NCBI GenBank assembly: GCA_018400545.1
Contig: JAGYLT010000137.1
Coordinates: 1 to 6,344 of the forward strand
Reading direction: 5' to 3'
DNA from: Bacteroidales bacterium
GTDB taxonomy: Bacteria; Bacteroidota; Bacteroidia; Bacteroidales; 4484-276
DNA: 6,344 bases
Below, piece after piece: positions 6,165-6,344 of this stretch (position 1 is its first letter; every line of letters begins with the position of its first letter). Below the pieces are notes generated by a model. The model was not told the origin of the DNA. It was given only the letters and a program-made list of their open reading frames with translations, and made no database searches. Both the position numbers and the translations under genes were made by a program.

Positions 6165-6344
6165 TTAAAGATAAGTTTTGGTTGAGAGATAGTTTTGTAC
6201 GTAGTCTTCCACACCGTCCTCAAGTGTTTTAAAAGGCTTTTCATATCCGTACTTCCTCACCTTCTGCATGCCGGCTTCGGTAAAGTACTGGTATTTGTCG
6301 CGGATATCCTCCGGTGTGTCGATGAATTCAATCACCGGGTCGCG
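6165..6344 (-). CDS. hldD: ADP-L-glycero-D-manno-heptose 6-epimerase, C-terminal 59 residues
   Basis: The reverse strand is open from the window edge to a TAA at 6165-6167. The translation begins RDPVIEFIDTPEDIRDKYQY and continues FTEAGMQKVRKYGYEKPFKT, then LEDGVEDYVQNYL. This matches the end of HldD (RfaD): a short IEYI-P segment, YQ-FT-A, RxxGYxKPF, then the final helix EGVxxY. HldD is a cytoplasmic NADP-dependent SDR epimerase making the heptose precursor for the LPS inner core. The cofactor and YxxxK sites lie outside the window. The lipoprotein ATG follows after 6 nt, so the two are probably co-transcribed. Another NAD-dependent sugar epimerase is possible but less likely. Confidence 0.85.
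   Translation of the reverse strand, partial: RDPVIEFIDTPEDIRDKYQYFTEAGMQKVRKYGYEKPFKTLEDGVEDYVQNYLSTKTYL

Noticed and set aside
5796..6185. 129-codon plus-strand open frame
   Set aside because: It is opposite the lipoprotein gene, which has a clear lipobox and sits 6 nt behind hldD; the plus-strand peptide shows no recognisable feature.
1..6344. CRISPR array, tRNA or rRNA gene, transposase or integrase
   Set aside because: None was visible on either strand: no exact spaced repeats, no cloverleaf and no recombinase motif, so any mobility of the ATPase unit would need another enzyme or its own nuclease-like domain.

Overview
The window looks like chromosomal DNA from a member of the Bacteroidota, most likely Bacteroidales/Marinilabiliales-like; the order is inference. 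The signs are a DUF5916-type outer-membrane barrel protein, a TAnnTTTG-type promoter with no Shine-Dalgarno sequence at several starts, a sensor kinase of a type typical of that phylum, a short lipoprotein with an acidic stretch after its cysteine, and an HldD C-terminus with Bacteroidota-like wording.

Left part (1-2706). The window opens inside a DUF5916-family gene that ends at 1135. It is followed by a complete AAA+ ATPase/DUF4143 gene with a PD-(D/E)xK-like C-terminus (1218-2378). Directly at the ATPase stop codon begins a second, diverged copy of the last 52-53 codons of the DUF5916 gene (2378-2536), with no gene body in front of it. The ATPase is therefore sandwiched between two copies of the same gene tail. 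It is also visibly more AT-rich than its neighbours and has a promoter-like box of its own. This is the most unusual structure in the window. It suggests either insertion of the ATPase at the 3' end of the barrel gene with a tail carried along, or replacement of the body of a tandem paralogue.

Middle part (2707-5406). A membrane sensor histidine kinase with a TTG start and a two-module sensor domain is followed after 3 nt by hemW, the radical-SAM heme chaperone. The pair looks like one transcript and ends in an intrinsic terminator at about 5385-5406, preceded by a perfect 8-bp palindromic hairpin.

Right part (5407-6344). About 230 nt without a recognisable gene lead into a degenerate tract of eleven 7-nt units (5637-5713), which also covers the 3' end of a minus-strand lipoprotein gene (5697-6158). 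Six nt upstream of that lipoprotein gene, in its direction of transcription, is the C-terminus of hldD (6165-6344, running off the window). The two probably form an operon convergent with the sensor kinase-hemW operon.
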